The notes beneath the pieces were generated by a model that did not search any database, was not told where the DNA came from, and was given only the letters and a program-made list of their open reading frames with translations. Positions 63,539-64,000 of a stretch of DNA of 64,000 nucleotides are shown here, piece after piece (position 1 is the stretch's first letter; each line of letters starts with the position of its first letter). The stretch lies in contig NZ_CP012677.1 in assembly GCF_001294625.1 (NCBI RefSeq), positions 2,666,001 to 2,730,000 of the forward strand. The letters are read 5' to 3'. Both the position numbers and the translations under genes were made by a program. The stretch comes from Arthrobacter alpinus. GTDB taxonomy: Bacteria > Actinomycetota > Actinomycetes > Actinomycetales > Micrococcaceae.

Positions 63539-64000
63539 TTAGTGTGCTGCGATGAGGGAGGCGGCTTCCTGGCGGGTATGGCCGGCGTCCTCGATGCCTT
63601 CGGCGATGTGGGCGAGGTGTTCGGGGATGTCGCGGCCTTTTTTGCGCATGGCTGTTGCCCAGAGCCGCCCGGCCCGGTAGGAGGAACGCACCAGCGGCCC
63701 GGACATGACCCCCAGAAAACCGATCTCGTCGGCTTCCTGGTTCAGTTCCAAAAATTCCGCAGGCTTGACCCAACGGTCCACGGGCAGGTGCCGTTCGGAG
63801 GGGCGCAGGTACTGGGTGATGGTGATCAGGTCCGTGCCGGCGTCGTGCAAATCCTGCAGTGCCTGGCTGATTTCTTCCCGGGTCTCACCCATCCCCAGGA
63901 TCAGGTTCGACTTGGTCACCATGCCGTGATCGCGGCCCTGGCTGATGACGTCCAGGGAGCGCTCGTAACGGAACGCGGGACGGATGCGCTTGAAAATCCG
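63539..64000 (-). CDS. lipA: lipoyl synthase, C-terminal part, cut by window edge
   Basis: The frame is open to base 64000 and the 5' end lies outside. The visible 153 residues read [20 protein letters not shown] near the edge, then [36 protein letters not shown] and [17 protein letters not shown], the C-terminal half of LipA. LipA is a radical-SAM enzyme inserting two sulfurs into octanoyl groups. Both cysteine-cluster motifs are beyond the window; the conserved R-S-S-Y near the C-terminus is present. Confidence 0.93.
   Translation of the reverse strand, partial: RIFKRIRPAFRYERSLDVISQGRDHGMVTKSNLILGMGETREEISQALQDLHDAGTDLITITQYLRPSERHLPVDRWVKPAEFLELNQEADEIGFLGVMSGPLVRSSYRAGRLWATAMRKKGRDIPEHLAHIAEGIEDAGHTRQEAASLIAAH

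Overview
This is a high-GC chromosomal window from an actinobacterium, most likely an Arthrobacter-like member of the Micrococcaceae. Supporting signs are an SCO1664-family gene, a biotin operon facing a BioQ-type TetR gene, a meso-diaminopimelate dehydrogenase, a GNAT/AAA+ fusion protein and several start codons that look leaderless. The assignment is inferred from gene content; no rRNA or tRNA gene was seen.

Layout. 0-0.3 kb: 3' end of an SCO1664-family gene. 0.5-5.1 kb: an accessory stretch in decay. It holds an SDR, a HigB-HigA-acetyltransferase operon with frameshifts, a nucleotidyltransferase whose partner gene is cut by a stop codon, and a resolvase pseudogene with three lesions. 5.1-15.3 kb: mostly housekeeping genes (KtrB/TrkH potassium channel, ychF, rmuC, ispH, xseAB, PPK2, alanine-type aminotransferase). 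15.3-21.6 kb: an orphan betaine-type lipoprotein, then a sugar island with a GH35 beta-galactosidase, a LacI regulator with a clear operator, and a GlcNAc-kinase-like protein, followed by a nitronate monooxygenase. 21.6-28.7 kb: two MFS exporters, a PLP transsulfuration enzyme, two Lrp/AsnC regulators, CorA and an aldo/keto reductase.

28.7-34.8 kb: a tight biotin operon, bioB-bioA-bioF-P450-bioD, in which every junction from bioB to bioD overlaps. bioQ faces it, and a palindrome lies on the bioB start. The P450 is the likely pimeloyl-forming step but lacks the usual ExxR motif. 34.8-36.1 kb: a TPP riboswitch leads into an SDR and the wreck of a flavin monooxygenase. 36.1-53.4 kb: GNAT/AAA+ fusion, MFS, RutE-like reductase, malate dehydrogenase, NUDIX hydrolase, a five-copy 56-bp tandem repeat, a TetR-ABC exporter set, hemerythrin, dienelactone hydrolase, a lipoprotein PBP, DUF4234, ABC-F and ddh.

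53.5-56.6 kb: the strongest candidate for an undescribed system. It is a coupled two-gene cassette: a TerD-DUF4041-GIY-YIG (T5orf172) protein, then a DUF4236-TPR-DUF2510 protein. It is followed by a chimeric GAP/P-type ATPase relic and a SWIM-SNF2 helicase locus whose N-terminus is broken and which carries a 23-base poly-G run. 61.2-64 kb: an epimerase-like SDR with a C-terminal zinc ribbon, a MetF-like reductase and the 3' part of lipA.
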